Shown here piece after piece: positions 13,066 to 23,572 of a stretch of 64,000 bases of DNA (position 1 is its first letter; each line of letters begins with the position of its first letter). The stretch is from Triatoma infestans (taxonomy: Eukaryota; Arthropoda; Insecta; Hemiptera; Reduviidae). The position numbers and the translations under genes were made by a program. A model generated the notes under the pieces. It saw nothing but the letters and a program-made list of their open reading frames with translations, was not told the origin of the DNA and made no database searches. The DNA lies in NCBI GenBank assembly GCA_011037195.1, contig JAAEAF010001935.1, positions 229,910 through 293,909 on the forward strand, written 5' to 3'.

Positions 13066-13872
13066 TAAAAAAAAATCTGGTAGATTCTCAAAATTATAAT
13101 TAACAAATGTTATAGTTTGTGTACCAAATTTAACGAAATTCGTCGAAAATTGAAAAAGCTGTTCGGTAAAAGCGCACTTCCGGCTAACTAATTTTCTTAA
13201 AACTTGGAATTTTGGCCATCTATTTTATTTCTAATTAATTTTGTTTAGATGGTAGAATTGTATAATCAACAATGACACCACTTTAGTGGAAGCTGTAACC
13301 CCACCCCTCCCATAAAAGTGGAATGTTTCTAGAGAAATATCTTAAATAAAATAAGTAGATCTTTGAATTTTTTATTTATATAGGAAGTTACGAGAAAATC
13401 GTCGGAGCCATTTTTGAGAAAATCGCGAAAAACTGAAAAAATCATTTAGTAAAGTGTTAAAACAAACGCACTTCCGGTTATCCGATTTTCAAACTCGATT
13501 TCAACAACATATTTAATTCTAATTAACATTATTTAGATTGAAAGAATTGTCTAATAAACTGAAATAGCAGTTAAGATGAAATCTTAACCCCCACCCCTCC
13601 TTCAGGAGGGCCCTTAAATGAATTTTCCCGGAGAAATGTTTCAAATAAAAGTTTTAGCTCTTTGTATGTGTAGTTAACATACGAAGTTTAAAGAAAATCG
13701 TCGGAGCCATTTTTGAGAAATTCTAAAAACGTAAAAAACACACACACTTACCATTTGCTAAACACCACTTTTTTTGGACTCAGGGGTCCTCCAAACGGAT
13801 ATTTCAGGTGAACTCGATATCGAAAATTTGAAACGATTACAATACTTCCTCTTACTAGGAGTAAGAGAAAGC
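13066..13872 (-). repeat. Repeat H copy A
   Basis: The right end carries CTAGGAGTAAGAGAAAG, the inverse of the left subterminal repeat of plus-strand copies. The adjoining segments (GGACTCAGGGG, a CA-rich stretch, CCGGAAGT-type module starts at about 13175 and 13475) follow in the inverse order of the full copies at 48881 and 56849. At the left end the AAAAATCTGG terminus is kept, but the terminal hairpin and subterminal repeat are deleted. It encodes nothing. Confidence 0.75.
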
Positions 13873-14560
13873 AAAAAAAGTAATCTGATTTTATACAAAT
13901 ACAACAATGTTGGCAGCAGCCAAAGAAGAAAACTTTTAAAGTTTGACAAAGATCATTTTTCGACGTTTTGGATAGCCTTTTAGTTCCTTCTTCAGGAAAT
14001 GTTCAGGAGTAGTTCGGAAATTGAGTAAAATGTTAATAACAATCAAACTGAACCTATTATTTATAATCTGATTTGAAATTAAAAAAACAGTTTCTCGTTT
14101 CATAGGATATTTTGTTCTGACTTTTAAACAAGGAAATAGACTTTTGTCGTCCGCACTGAATATCTGGGATAGTTCGGAACGACATAGAACACATAGGAAA
14201 AATTAAATGGACGTCTAAGGATTGTCGTATCTACATCAGGATTTTTGGATAAAGGTGTTTGAAAAGGTAACTCAGCTCTCACAGGAATGTTATATCAATG
14301 AAATATAGTACGAAGGATTCGAAACGGGAGAGATTATAATCTTTGAAGATTAACAATCTTTGAATATTTCAATCAGTCAAAGTCAAAAATAGTTGCTTGA
14401 ATTTCCTCCATCCAGATTTGTTTATTAATTTTATTGTTTTAGCAGTTTTCATGAAAAACCAATATTGCGGAGAAAATGTATCTGGCCAAATAATACAAAT
14501 TTTTTAAATATTTTTATTTATTTTAAATTTCCATTATTCTCACAATGTAACTAAAATTTT

Positions 14561-15155
14561 TACTTTCTCTTACTCCTGGCATAAGGAAGTAATGTAATCA
14601 TGCCAAATTTTCGATATCGAGTTTTAGACGGAAATATCCGTTTTGAGGTCCCCTGAGTCCAAAAAGGTGGTTTTTAGAAAATGGTTTGTGTGTTGCGTGT
14701 GTATGTGAACAGCCTAGCTCAAAAATGAAAAACCGTAGAAAGTTGAAACTTGATATTTCGTTTCGGTATCACTATGGAATCTGACAGTACGTTATACGTC
14801 AAAATTCCTCTACCGGAAGTACGACTTTACTAGTTGACTTTTTTGCATTTTCTCTGAAAAGGCTCCAACGATTTTCTTGAAACTTGGTACATCAACTACA
14901 CATACAAAGAGATACAACTTTTATTTAAAACGTTTCTCTGGGAAAATTCATTTAAGTGTATTTTTGAGGGACGGGTGGGGTTTCAGCCGTCTCTAAAGAG
15001 CGGTTTCAGTTTATTAGACAATTCTATCATCCAAACAGAATTAATTAGGAATCAAAAGATGGCCAAAATTCCGAGTTTCAAGAAGATTAGTAAACCGGAA
15101 GTGCACTCTACTGAACAGTTCGTTCAGTTATCGACGAATTTCATTATAAGACGTT
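14561..15155 (+). repeat. Repeat H copy B, one module short
   Basis: It starts with ACTTTCTCTTACTCCTGG preceded by a T run. It continues through the GGTCCCCTGAGTCC block, a short GT-rich stretch and GTGAACAGC. CCGGAAGT motifs at about 14812 and 15096 are spaced about 285 bp, so one internal module is missing relative to full copies. The 3' terminal hairpin is absent. Confidence 0.75.
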
Positions 15156-15254
15156 AAAAGGTACCTTCCATGGTATTTATCGACAGCTTTCTCTGAACGT
15201 TGATTACCCTTTAAAGGCCCTAAACATGGAGGATATAGGGCGATGAATAAAAAT

Positions 15255-15772
15255 TAGAGAAGAGTTATTAAATTTAAATTATAAGCCTTATACATATACA
15301 GGATAAAATCTATTTATGTTCCCTTTGTAATAAAGTTGAAAGTGAGGATATGTGCCACGTTCCTGGCACGTTGTCCCAAATTTAAAGATAAATGGTTCAA
15401 GTATTTCAATCAGAAATATTTACACATTCCTATACGATAGAGCTCTTGATTGGGAGCTGATTAGTAGGTACAATTTAATTAATTTTATAAAGGAAGCTTT
15501 GTTTTATAGGAACTTTCATGTGAATAACTTTAATTTTTAAAGAAGTCATATTAAATTTTAAATACAAATATTATATTATATACCCAGTTATAATATTATA
15601 TAAATAAGATTATTAATTTTGAATATATATAGAATTTTGGTCTTTAATTCCAATGGTGAGAATAATACCTGCCCTCTTGGTAGACGGCCATAACCATGTC
15701 AGTAATATTGCTTATTTTTGTAACATTTGTTTATATTTTTCAATGTTAAATGAAGCAAATATAATAAAAAAT
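15255..15772 (+). pseudogene. Non-LTR retrotransposon C-terminal finger and 3' end
   Basis: The plus-strand frames give NYKPYTYTG, then IYLCSLCNKVESEDMCH. After a one-base frameshift near 15362 they continue as VLARCPKFKDKW. Together these form the C-x2-C...H-x4-C finger found at the C-terminus of RT proteins of many non-LTR retrotransposons. The frame ends at about 15538 and is followed by a 3' UTR-like segment with TTGGTAGACGGCCATAACC and an A-rich end near 15770. The RT domain is missing, so the copy is 5'-truncated and broken. It sits immediately right of repeat H copy B. Confidence 0.6.
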
Positions 15773-15892
15773 AGTAGATAATAGTTTATGATAATTAAAA
15801 TATATATTTTCAATAAATTATTTGTACAAACCTCCTTTGACACTACTTCCCCAACTGATTATTAATTTTCATATACAATACTCGACAATGGC

Positions 15893-15941
15893 CAACTGTT
15901 GCCATAGTTACAGTAACTGTTGCCATGGTTACAGTAATTTC
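15893..15941. repeat. Short tandem duplication
   Basis: Two adjacent copies of AACTGTTGCCATRGTTACAGT lie next to each other with a single substitution. The unit is about 21 bp. Confidence 0.8.
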
Positions 15942-16585
15942 TTTTCCGAGTGGAAATCTATTTATCTAATTTAAAAAGATTTGAAAGAGGACGATAATGT
16001 CGAAATATCAGTTCTAGCAGTACAGTAGGTTCTATGTTAAACGTTTGTCAATTTAAGTAGAAAAGATTGGATGGATGGAAAGTGGATGTGTTGAGTTTGG
16101 TTTCGTTTAACTTTAAAATCCACCGTTTGAACCAAATCACTAAGGAAGGAAGTGAGTGGTGATTTTTTAAAGAATATTAACACTAAAGGATTCAAAAATT
16201 TTTATAAATTAAAGTAGGACACGTACATATTTTTTATTTTCTCTTAATTCATTATAATCCTTTCATAATCACGGTTTAATAATTTTTTATTGATTTAATG
16301 TTTAATTTTAACTAACCGTTATTTACATGTACGGTTTGTAAATTAATTACAAAAGTCTTTTGAAGGTAAACCTTTCAGAAGTGGAAGAGCCTTCTTGTGT
16401 GTTAAATTTTGTGCTTTACATTTTGCTTCTATATTGTAAAACATGCCACAAACAATCTTCTTAATATGCTTTGTTTTTTGACAAACAAGACAAATCATTT
16501 TTCTTGTTATTTACATTAAATAAAATTTTTGCTGGTAAATGTTTAATAATTATGTAAAACAAACAATAAGTGAAAAGAAGGGGGG

Positions 16586-16922
16586 GCCAATACCAATCGT
16601 TGTATGTGTAGTTGATATACAAAGTTTAAAGAAAACCGCAAAAACGTGAAAAAAAAAAACCGTTTAGTAAAGTGACATTTTCGGTTGAAGAATTTTCACA
16701 TATAACTTACTATCGGATACCATGGTGATACCTAAATGGCATATCAAGTTTGAACTTTCTGCGATTTTTTGTTTTTGAGCTATGGTGTTCATTCATCACT
16801 CACTGACTATTTTCTAAAAACCACTTTTTAGACTCAGGGGACCTCAAAAGATATATTTCCGGTAAAAACTCGATATTGAAAATTTACAAGATTACAATAC
16901 TTCCTCTTACTAGGAGTAAGTA
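16586..16922 (-). repeat. Repeat H copy C, 5' part only
   Basis: The right end has CTTCCTCTTACTAGGAGTAAG. Leftwards come the GACTCAGGGGACCTCAAAA block, the 'tttgagctatggtgttca' block and one module start. It is truncated at the left near 16586. The CA microsatellite is lost here. Confidence 0.7.
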
Positions 16923-17634
16923 ATTATATAGAAAGGTTGTACTCTCTATAAAAAGAAAATTTAAGAACTAACAGTTCATAAAAAAGGTAACTTGAGCCTA
17001 AATCGTAATATTGAATTTTATATAAAGAGTATCTACACAATATGCTGAATGATGTAAGCCCCACCACTTGCTGAATGTTCATAGTATGACAGTCATCATA
17101 TGAGCTAACAGTCCCAAATATACAGAGATATTACTAGGAAAGGTTCCCTTACAACCTTTATCTTATTGAACCTTTTACTGTAACTCAGAGAAAAGTAAGA
17201 AATGTCCTTTTTCATATTGCTTTCTTGTTTCGATTCCTTTGTTTTCGATTAGGTTTTCACATCTGTTGCTACTAAATAAGGAAAGAAAAAGGTATCTTGA
17301 TCGCAACTCTCTACAACATTTCAGAGTTTTATTTTTTTTCTCTTTGAAGGTAGAACATTATTCATCTCCAGGCCATTTCTAACATGAAATGTACTCCGTT
17401 GTTGTTTATTTCTGCTATCTGCTACTGGTAAAACATGGCTCTCTTTATTTACAATATGAATAAATTCTATACATTATAAATAAAACAATATATTATTCTT
17501 TGTGTTTTCTATCTTTTTGAAGTAATTTACTTTTACAAATTCAGACTTCCTCTAGGCGGTTGCAGCAAAAAAATTTCTTTTTGCCTATCAGTTCAACTTT
17601 CTCTCTTTTTCTCTCTTTTTGCCTATTCATTATA

Positions 17635-18455
17635 ACTTTCTCTTACTCCTAGTAAGAGAAAGTATTGCAATTGTGCCAGATTTTCAAAATTGAGTTTTCA
17701 TGGGAAATACATGTTTTGAGGTCCCCTGAGTCCAAAAAAGTGGTTTTTACCAATGGTCTCTCTCTCTTTCTCCCTCTCTCTCTCTCTATATATATATAGA
17801 TATAGATATAGATAATAAATATATGTGAACAGCATAGCTCAAAAACGAAAAACCGTAGAAAGTTGAAACTTGATATTCCGTTTAGGTATCATTATGGGAT
17901 CTGACAGTACGTTATACGTCGAAATTCCTCTACCGGAAGCACCACTTTACAAGGTGATTTTTTTTTAATTTTCTCAAAAATGGCTCCAACGATTTTTTTG
18001 ACTTGGTACATCAACTACACATACAAGGAGCTATAACTTTTATTTGAAATGTTTCTCTGGGAAAATTCGTTTAAGGGCAGTTATGGTGGTGAGGCGGGGT
18101 TAGATTTTCATCTAAAGTGCTATTTTAGTTCATTAAACAATTCTATCATCTAAATAATGTTAATTAGAATTGAATACGTTGTTGAAATTCCGAGTTTCAA
18201 AAAATCGGATAACCGGAAGAGCGATTACATTACAACTTGACTAAATGATTTATTTCACTTTTTAGCGATTTTCTCAAAAATGTCACCGACGATTTTCTTG
18301 AAACTTCATATATAAACTAAACATACAAAGATCTACAACTTTTATTTAAAACATTTCTCTGGAGACATTCATTTAGGGCACTTTTGGATAAAGGGTGGGA
18401 TTATGTTTTTCTCTAATGTGCTATCATAGTTGATTATACAATGCTATTATCAATT
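17635..18455 (+). repeat. Repeat H copy D
   Basis: It starts ACTTTCTCTTACTCCTAGTA and carries GGTCCCCTGAGTCC. A CT/TA microsatellite (about 17757-17817) stands where other copies have GT. CCGGAAG module starts lie at about 17932 and 18212. The right terminus is lost; the next copy (E) follows within 30 bp. The string TTTGCCTATCARTTCAACTTT stands before D, within it and before E, suggesting a shared flank was copied along. Confidence 0.75.
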
Positions 18456-18483
18456 CCACTTTTTGCCTATCAATTCAACTTTT

Positions 18484-18655
18484 ACTTTTCCCTACTCCTA
18501 GTAAGAGGAAGTATTGCAATCGGGCAAGATTTTCGGAAATTGAGTTTTCATAGGAAATACATGTTTTCAGGTTCCCTGAAGTCGAAAACAATGTTTTTAG
18601 CGAATGTGTGTGTACGTATGTTAGCAGAATATCTCAAAAATGAAAAGACGTAGGA
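18484..18655 (+). repeat. Repeat H copy E, 5' part
   Basis: TTTCCCTACTCCTAGTAAGAGGAAGT starts at about 18487 in pieces matching the consensus, followed by the GTTCCCTGAAGTC and GTGTGTGTACG blocks. It is lost near 18655, upstream of the retrotransposon fragment at 19022-20132. A module of the same repeat resumes at about 20160, on the far side. Confidence 0.65.
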
Positions 18656-19028
18656 AGAAGCTCATATTAGCATTGGAAAATGTCAGAAGAAAAATAGGTG
18701 TAATTAAACCCAGTGAAATGCATGGCAGACCCTCTCTGTTTTCAAGAGTGAGAATATATTTTGTTTAAAGATGTTTAGGGGGGGGGGGTGTCTTCAGTGG
18801 TTCGTTCGGAGGATCAGATTACGTTCAATCTGAATGCTAGCTTTGCATTGTGCTGATCATGTTATGAATTGCTGATATTGCGAAGCCGAAATCGATTGAA
18901 GACCACTGCCACGTAATGAAACTTTTATCTTTATCACTTTTTTTCAAACATTTTCTCATGAAGATAGACTTTTTAGACAGTTCTGAGATACAATGTGTAG
19001 TTTCACCAAATATATAATATTAATTTTT

Positions 19029-20129
19029 TTATTTTTTAACCAACGCCCATTCGTGGCAGCTTTGCCATACGGTGTCGTGCTGCCCAATATACTCGCGCAC
19101 GCTGCTGCATTGCCGAACCACACTGGTAGGCGGGCAGTCGCGGACATCTTTCAAGGCTGCGCAGACTTCCAGGTGTTCTGCATCCATTTTCCCTTCCTGG
19201 CATAGTGGGCACTGGTCATTCTCAACCACGCCAATTCTGTGTAAGTGAGCTTGCAGATAGTCGTGGCCGGTTACCAGACGAAACGCTGCAACTCCTACAT
19301 CGCGAGGCAAGTTGCGGGGAAAAGCTCTTTCTGCCAACTGCTGCCATTTCTTACCCTCTGCAAGCGCCTTATAACGCTCGACGCTGCTGCGCTTAATCGC
19401 CGACTCGATTCGCTTTTTGTCTGACTTAAGGGTGCTTTTAACTGGGCATTGCTCCTCATTTGCACCTCTCTTAGCCAGGATATCCGCCCTCTCATTCCCT
19501 TCCAGCCCGACGTGACTGGGAACCCACTGCATCCTCACGCTGAAACCTTTGTGGTTTAGCTGTGAGAGTAAACCTCTGCAGCGAGTAACACGCGGGCACA
19601 TGGTTGGGGCGTTTCCGCAGACGGCAATAATTGCCGCTTGCGAATCCACAAGAAAGACGGCTTGACAAGGAGACATGTTGGCCAGTACTAATGCCGCCCC
19701 TTCAATTGCAGCTACTTCTCCGTCAAAGTTACTTGACGGAACACCAACTGGCACACTTCCCTGGAAAAGACGCGAGTAGTATCCTGCCCCGGTCTCACCG
19801 CTTCCCGGGTTCGAGGAACCATCCGTGTATATGTGCAGCCATGTATCCTCCGGGAAACGCGAGTAAACAGTTTGTAAAACGCATACACGGAGCTCACTAT
19901 CCAGGAAAGCCGCTTTAGTAACTTGTTGGTCACAAAGTTGTAGATATGCTTCAGGTAGCATGTCATAGACCGTGTGATATTTCTGAATCGGGGCAGGTTG
20001 GGATTCCGCGATATTATATTGCTGTTGCATTCTCTTATACGTATTGAGGATCGACTCTTGCGTTTTGAGCCTCCTGCTAGCAGTTTGATAGCTGTTCAAG
20101 TAGACGGCATCAACTCGGCGGCAGCATAT
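19029..20129 (-). CDS. 5'-truncated non-LTR retrotransposon ORF: RNase H domain and C-terminal finger
   Basis: One minus-strand frame is open from a TAA at 20130-20132 to its stop at 19029, with no ATG that marks a true start, so it is a truncated ORF. The RNase H fold is complete: YTDGSSNPGSG with the first Asp (about residue 91 of the TTG-started frame), NFDGEVAAIEGA with the Glu, FLVDSQAAI with the second Asp, and WVPSHVGLEGNERADILAK with the last Asp and a His. A CPLCQEGKMDAEHLEVC finger (C-x2-C-x8-H-x4-C) sits near the C-terminus. RNase H removes the RNA strand during retrotransposition. The RT domain is absent. Right after the stop comes an A-rich run, as at a retrotransposon 3' end. 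GC content is clearly above the flanks and no frame break has occurred, so insertion looks recent. Confidence 0.85.
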   Translation of the reverse strand: MCCRRVDAVYLNSYQTASRRLKTQESILNTYKRMQQQYNIAESQPAPIQKYHTVYDMLPEAYLQLCDQQVTKAAFLDSELRVCVLQTVYSRFPEDTWLHIYTDGSSNPGSGETGAGYYSRLFQGSVPVGVPSSNFDGEVAAIEGAALVLANMSPCQAVFLVDSQAAIIAVCGNAPTMCPRVTRCRGLLSQLNHKGFSVRMQWVPSHVGLEGNERADILAKRGANEEQCPVKSTLKSDKKRIESAIKRSSVERYKALAEGKKWQQLAERAFPRNLPRDVGVAAFRLVTGHDYLQAHLHRIGVVENDQCPLCQEGKMDAEHLEVCAALKDVRDCPPTSVVRQCSSVREYIGQHDTVWQSCHEWALVKK

Positions 20130-20159
20130 TTATATTAATATAAATTAGAACATTGCTAG

Positions 20160-20360
20160 AATTTCATATTTGTAGAAAATCGGTTAACCGGAAGTGCAAT
20201 AATTTTGCAGAATAGATTTTTGAATTTTCGAAAACGTTTCGAATGATTTCCTTCAAACTTTGAATGCTAACTACACAGATTTATATGTATCATTTTTAAT
20301 TTAAAGATTTTTCAAAAAAAAAAAAAAAAATGAATAATTTTAGATATTTTTGCGTAATTT
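20160..20360 (+). repeat. Repeat H module, diverged
   Basis: GAAAATCGGTTAACCGGAAGTGC, read in pieces, is followed by 'ttcgaaaacgtttcgaatgatttccttcaaactttgaatgctaactacaca'-type sequence. This matches one internal module of a diverged subfamily also seen at 50511 and 53440. It lies directly right of the RNase H fragment. Confidence 0.55.
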
Positions 20361-20984
20361 TGGCGTTAAATTTCAAATAAATGGGGTTGGTTCTATGTTA
20401 TCGGCGCGCTCATCAATTCCCTACGTACTTGGATTGACGTAGCTACTTGTCCCCACACTATCTCTATATTTATGTTAGGGTAAATGAGGATTGCGATCCC
20501 ATCCACATATTCAATTGAATGAGCAATATTTGAAGTTTAAACAAATTTGTCCTATTATACAGAACTCTGTATTAACAGGTGTAAGAGAAACTCAGGTGAG
20601 TCGTTCACACCAAATTTTTGTTACATTTAGAGTCATTTTAGGCAATCTGATGATGATGTTGAATTATTTCCTATATATAGAGGTGCAGAAATTAGAACTG
20701 ATTGTGATTACAACATTTTGGCTACTGATTTTGTTATTTATCCATCTTAATAGCAATCTTACGGCTAAAATTCTTGTGATCAAAGTGGTTGTGACAGAAA
20801 ATTTGCTTTCTTCTTAACACGTCTATAAATGTTACCATGAAAGGAGTATTATGAGGAAAATCATTGTCTCATTAAACAACGTTATGTTTTTATCTGGGTC
20901 TTTTGATTTTCTAAATGAAGATCTATTCCAAAGTAAATCTATTCAGTAGAATTTTTTTCAAAAACATTTTCCGTGGTAGCCTGC

Positions 20985-21042
20985 TTCATTTTGTGGTCAT
21001 CGACCGGTTTCTGGCGTTCACCCATCTTCAGGATGCGTTTTT
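20985..21042 (-). ncRNA. Hammerhead ribozyme-like motif, locus 1 left
   Basis: Minus strand, 5' to 3': stem I strand GCATC, core CTGAAGA (21025-21031), a GGG/GCC-containing stem II with a GAA-bearing loop, GAAAC (21007-21011), CCGGTC with the expected cleavage after C, then GATG pairing back to CATC. All conserved core positions (CUGANGA and GAAA) are present. One extra U stands between the CUGAAGA core and the G-run of stem II, which departs from the textbook motif. Confidence 0.6.
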
Positions 21043-21107
21043 CAGACAGTGTGACAACACAGACTTGCACAGAGCAAATTGAGTTTACACACTCATAAAT
21101 AATATAT

Positions 21108-21205
21108 CATAAATAATATTTCTTAGTTTTTAAGTAAAAGATACTTCTTGAATATGCTAACATTGTTAGCCACCAGATAGTAGTGTTCTTTTATCAGTCA
21201 CTTTG
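21108..21205. repeat. Spacer repeat, copy 1
   Basis: The sequence between the two ribozyme arms (TCATAAATAATATTTCTTAG ... CTAACATTGTTAGCCACCAGATAG ... TTCTTTTATCAGTCA) recurs at 22301-22412 in the same orientation. Confidence 0.8.
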
Positions 21206-21254
21206 AGTGTGTTAACTCAATTTGGTCTGTGCAAGCCTGTGTTTCACACGTCTG

Positions 21255-21312
21255 AAAAACGCATCCTGAAGATGGGTGAATGCCCGAAACCGGTCGATGA
21301 CGAAACCACAAA
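21255..21312 (+). ncRNA. Hammerhead ribozyme-like motif, locus 1 right
   Basis: Plus strand: GCATC, core CTGAAGA (21266-21272), T, GGGT-GAAT-GCCC stem-loop II, GAAAC (21286-21290), CGGTC with predicted cleavage after 21295, then GATG pairing with CATC (4 bp of stem I). Both core blocks are intact. Stem III is very short, made from ACCGGT, which is self-complementary. Confidence 0.65.
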
Positions 21313-22300
21313 ATGAAGCAGGCTACCACGGAAAATGTCTCTGATGCTTTCCAGCTCTGCGGAACCAACCACCACAACAGAACTAGAATATTTTTTGTTA
21401 ATTCGAATCACAAATCTTTTACGTTTCGTGGAAAACAATACACACTATAACATCGACGTTTTCCATAAAAGTAGACATCAGGGATAGTATAGCTGCATTA
21501 AGCTATGATAACTCACACAATTTAATCTAAATACAGGAACAAGGAGAAATAAAATTGTAAGCTCCATTCATTCCCTGATTTCAGCATAGCATTGGATTCT
21601 ACAGGCAATAGAATGTAACCCTAAATTCTTTCCATTACATAAAACTTAACATATTTCTCTTAATTAAAATGTAATATTCATATTATATACATGTAATATT
21701 AGATTAGTATTTACGTGGAATGTATAATGTTAGTCTACATAAATTTTGGCCAATATAATTTATACTTTATACAAATATATAAAGTGTGTTCACTAGCATT
21801 TTCCCAAGCATTATTGCTAAAGAGGATGTTTATGATTTGTGATTTTTAACGAGTCCATGCTGTGTTTGCTTCACATCTCTAGTGCAGAGAAAGAGAAAGA
21901 AGGTATGGATTGGAATACTTGGAGCAAATATTGCTGACATAATCATTATGATATGGTCACCTAGAGTGTTGGAATTGCCTTCTATTTTCTCTTATAAACC
22001 TAATATTGGACCTGTGTAGTCCAAACGTTTTTGGACTTTCGCAGAATATGTTCCAATTATGTAAAAAATAATCATGCATTGCCAGCGAAATATTCTCCAT
22101 TCAATTGCAACATTCGATACACAGTTTAGCATTAAAAATCTGTGTTCTAATCCCACAGTTAATCACTCGATTTAATAATAATAAATCTGAAACATGTCTT
22201 TATTTTATTGCAGTTCTATTTGACGACAACATTTCTTCACATATAATTTTTACTAATTTCTAATTGGCATTAATATTACATACAAACAGATAGTGGTGGA

Positions 22301-22412
22301 TCATAAATAATACTTCTTGGTTTTTAAGTAAGAGATCTTCTTGAATGTGATAACATTGTTAGCCACCAGATAGAGCCCAGATAGAGCCCTCCGTGTTCTT
22401 CTATCAGTCATT
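22301..22412. repeat. Spacer repeat, copy 2
   Basis: Same sequence as 21108-21205 with substitutions. It also has a small internal tandem duplication of CCAGATAGAGC. Here it stands alone, without ribozyme arms. Confidence 0.8.
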
Positions 22413-22810
22413 TTAGAGAAAATAATCCCATTTTACAGATTTCTCAGAATCTCCAATCATTTTTCAATTAAAAGTGTTTCAAATAAAAAATAAAAGATTT
22501 ACATAATACAGACCAGTTGGCGTGCCAAGTTTAGTGAAAATCAATTAATAGCTTGTTTATAAAGTAACATTTTTAGTAAAATTTTTATATAAGCTAGATT
22601 TTATTTTAAGTCATTTTAAGGTAAATCTTGCGTACTGTGGTACATCTCTGTATGTACACCTGTACGTACAGTTGTATAAACAAAGTAAGTTAGGAGTTAA
22701 AATAAGAGAACGGACCAGAGTCCCCCATTTACACTTACTGTTCTACTTCTCCATAAAGTTAGGCTTTATATTTACATTATATTCTAAATTCGGTAAATTA
22801 GGTACATATA

Positions 22811-23572
22811 CAGGATGTCCCAAGGTATATGGATAACGACTTTTTCTCGGAAATTAAGATAGCCAGGAAAAAATAAAAAACACGTGTCCCCCTAGTTTTT
22901 TGTTAGCAAACCAAATTTAATTTGCACATTTGTTTTGGTGCTTCGAGAACAGATATTTTACGATGATTCTTATAAGAAAATTTCAAAATGATATTATAAC
23001 GGTTTTTTGATTGAATAAGAAGAAAAATACTATTTTATTATAAATTTTACTCCTAATTAATTACAGATCTTGCTCGAACTGCCTCCCCCACCATTAGAGA
23101 TGCATACACATGTTTTTTCCTGCCAATTGTACTTTACGACCAAAGAAATACAACTCTAATGGTCGAGGCCAGTTCGAGCAAGATCTGTAATTAAGTGAGG
23201 AGTAAAATTTATAATAAATAGTACTTTTCTTCTTATTAAATCAAAAAACCGTTATAATATCATTTTGAAATTTCTTATAGGAATCATGTTTTCATTCATA
23301 ACTTGTAAAATATCGCTCAAAGAAAAAAACCGTTCAAGTAAATTTTTCTTACAAAAAATAGAGAAATCTATTTCTTAAATAAAAACCACACCTCCCCATT
23401 TGAAAAAATGAAGTTGGTGCCTGTATCTCGCTTCTCGAAGCACCAAAACAAATTTGCAAATTAAATTTGGTTTTCTAACAAAAAAACTACGGGGACACGT
23501 ATTTTTTAATTTTTTTCTAGCTATCTTAGTTTCGGAGAAAAAGTCGGTATCCATATATCTTGGGACACCCTA
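22811..23572. mobile_element. Foldback-type element with ~290-bp inverted arms
   Basis: The left end, TATA-CAGGATGTCCCAAGG, is mirrored by TTGGGACACCC-TATA at the right. The flanking TA dinucleotides suggest a TA target duplication. The arms match over 22811-23103 and 23153-23572, with about 120 bp missing from the left arm. The innermost match is CAGATCTTGCTCGAACTG. Only about 50 bp separates the arms. The element encodes no protein; a transcript would form a very long hairpin. Superfamily is undetermined. Confidence 0.75.

Larger units (their letters stand above)
20963..21338. repeat. Inverted pair of hammerhead-bearing arms, locus 1
   Basis: Left arm 20963-21095 and right arm 21204-21338 are inverted copies of each other. 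Both ends read GGCTACCACGGAAAA outward, and GAGCAAATTGAGTTTACACACTC faces the centre in pieces. Each arm contains one hammerhead-like motif on the strand that points outward. The 110-bp spacer is itself a repeat found at 22301-22412. Right of the pair, GATGCTTTCCAGCTCTGCGG (about 21347) also flanks the locus at 62318-63055. In animals this motif type is known from terminal repeats of Penelope-like elements. No Penelope RT or GIY-YIG domain was found here. Confidence 0.75.

Noticed and set aside
17581..17640. Pyrimidine-rich TTTCTCTC tract as a CRISPR-like or satellite array
   Set aside because: Simple low-complexity sequence with two loose copies of a repeat H flank. There are no regular spacers, and CRISPR arrays are not expected in a nuclear eukaryotic genome.
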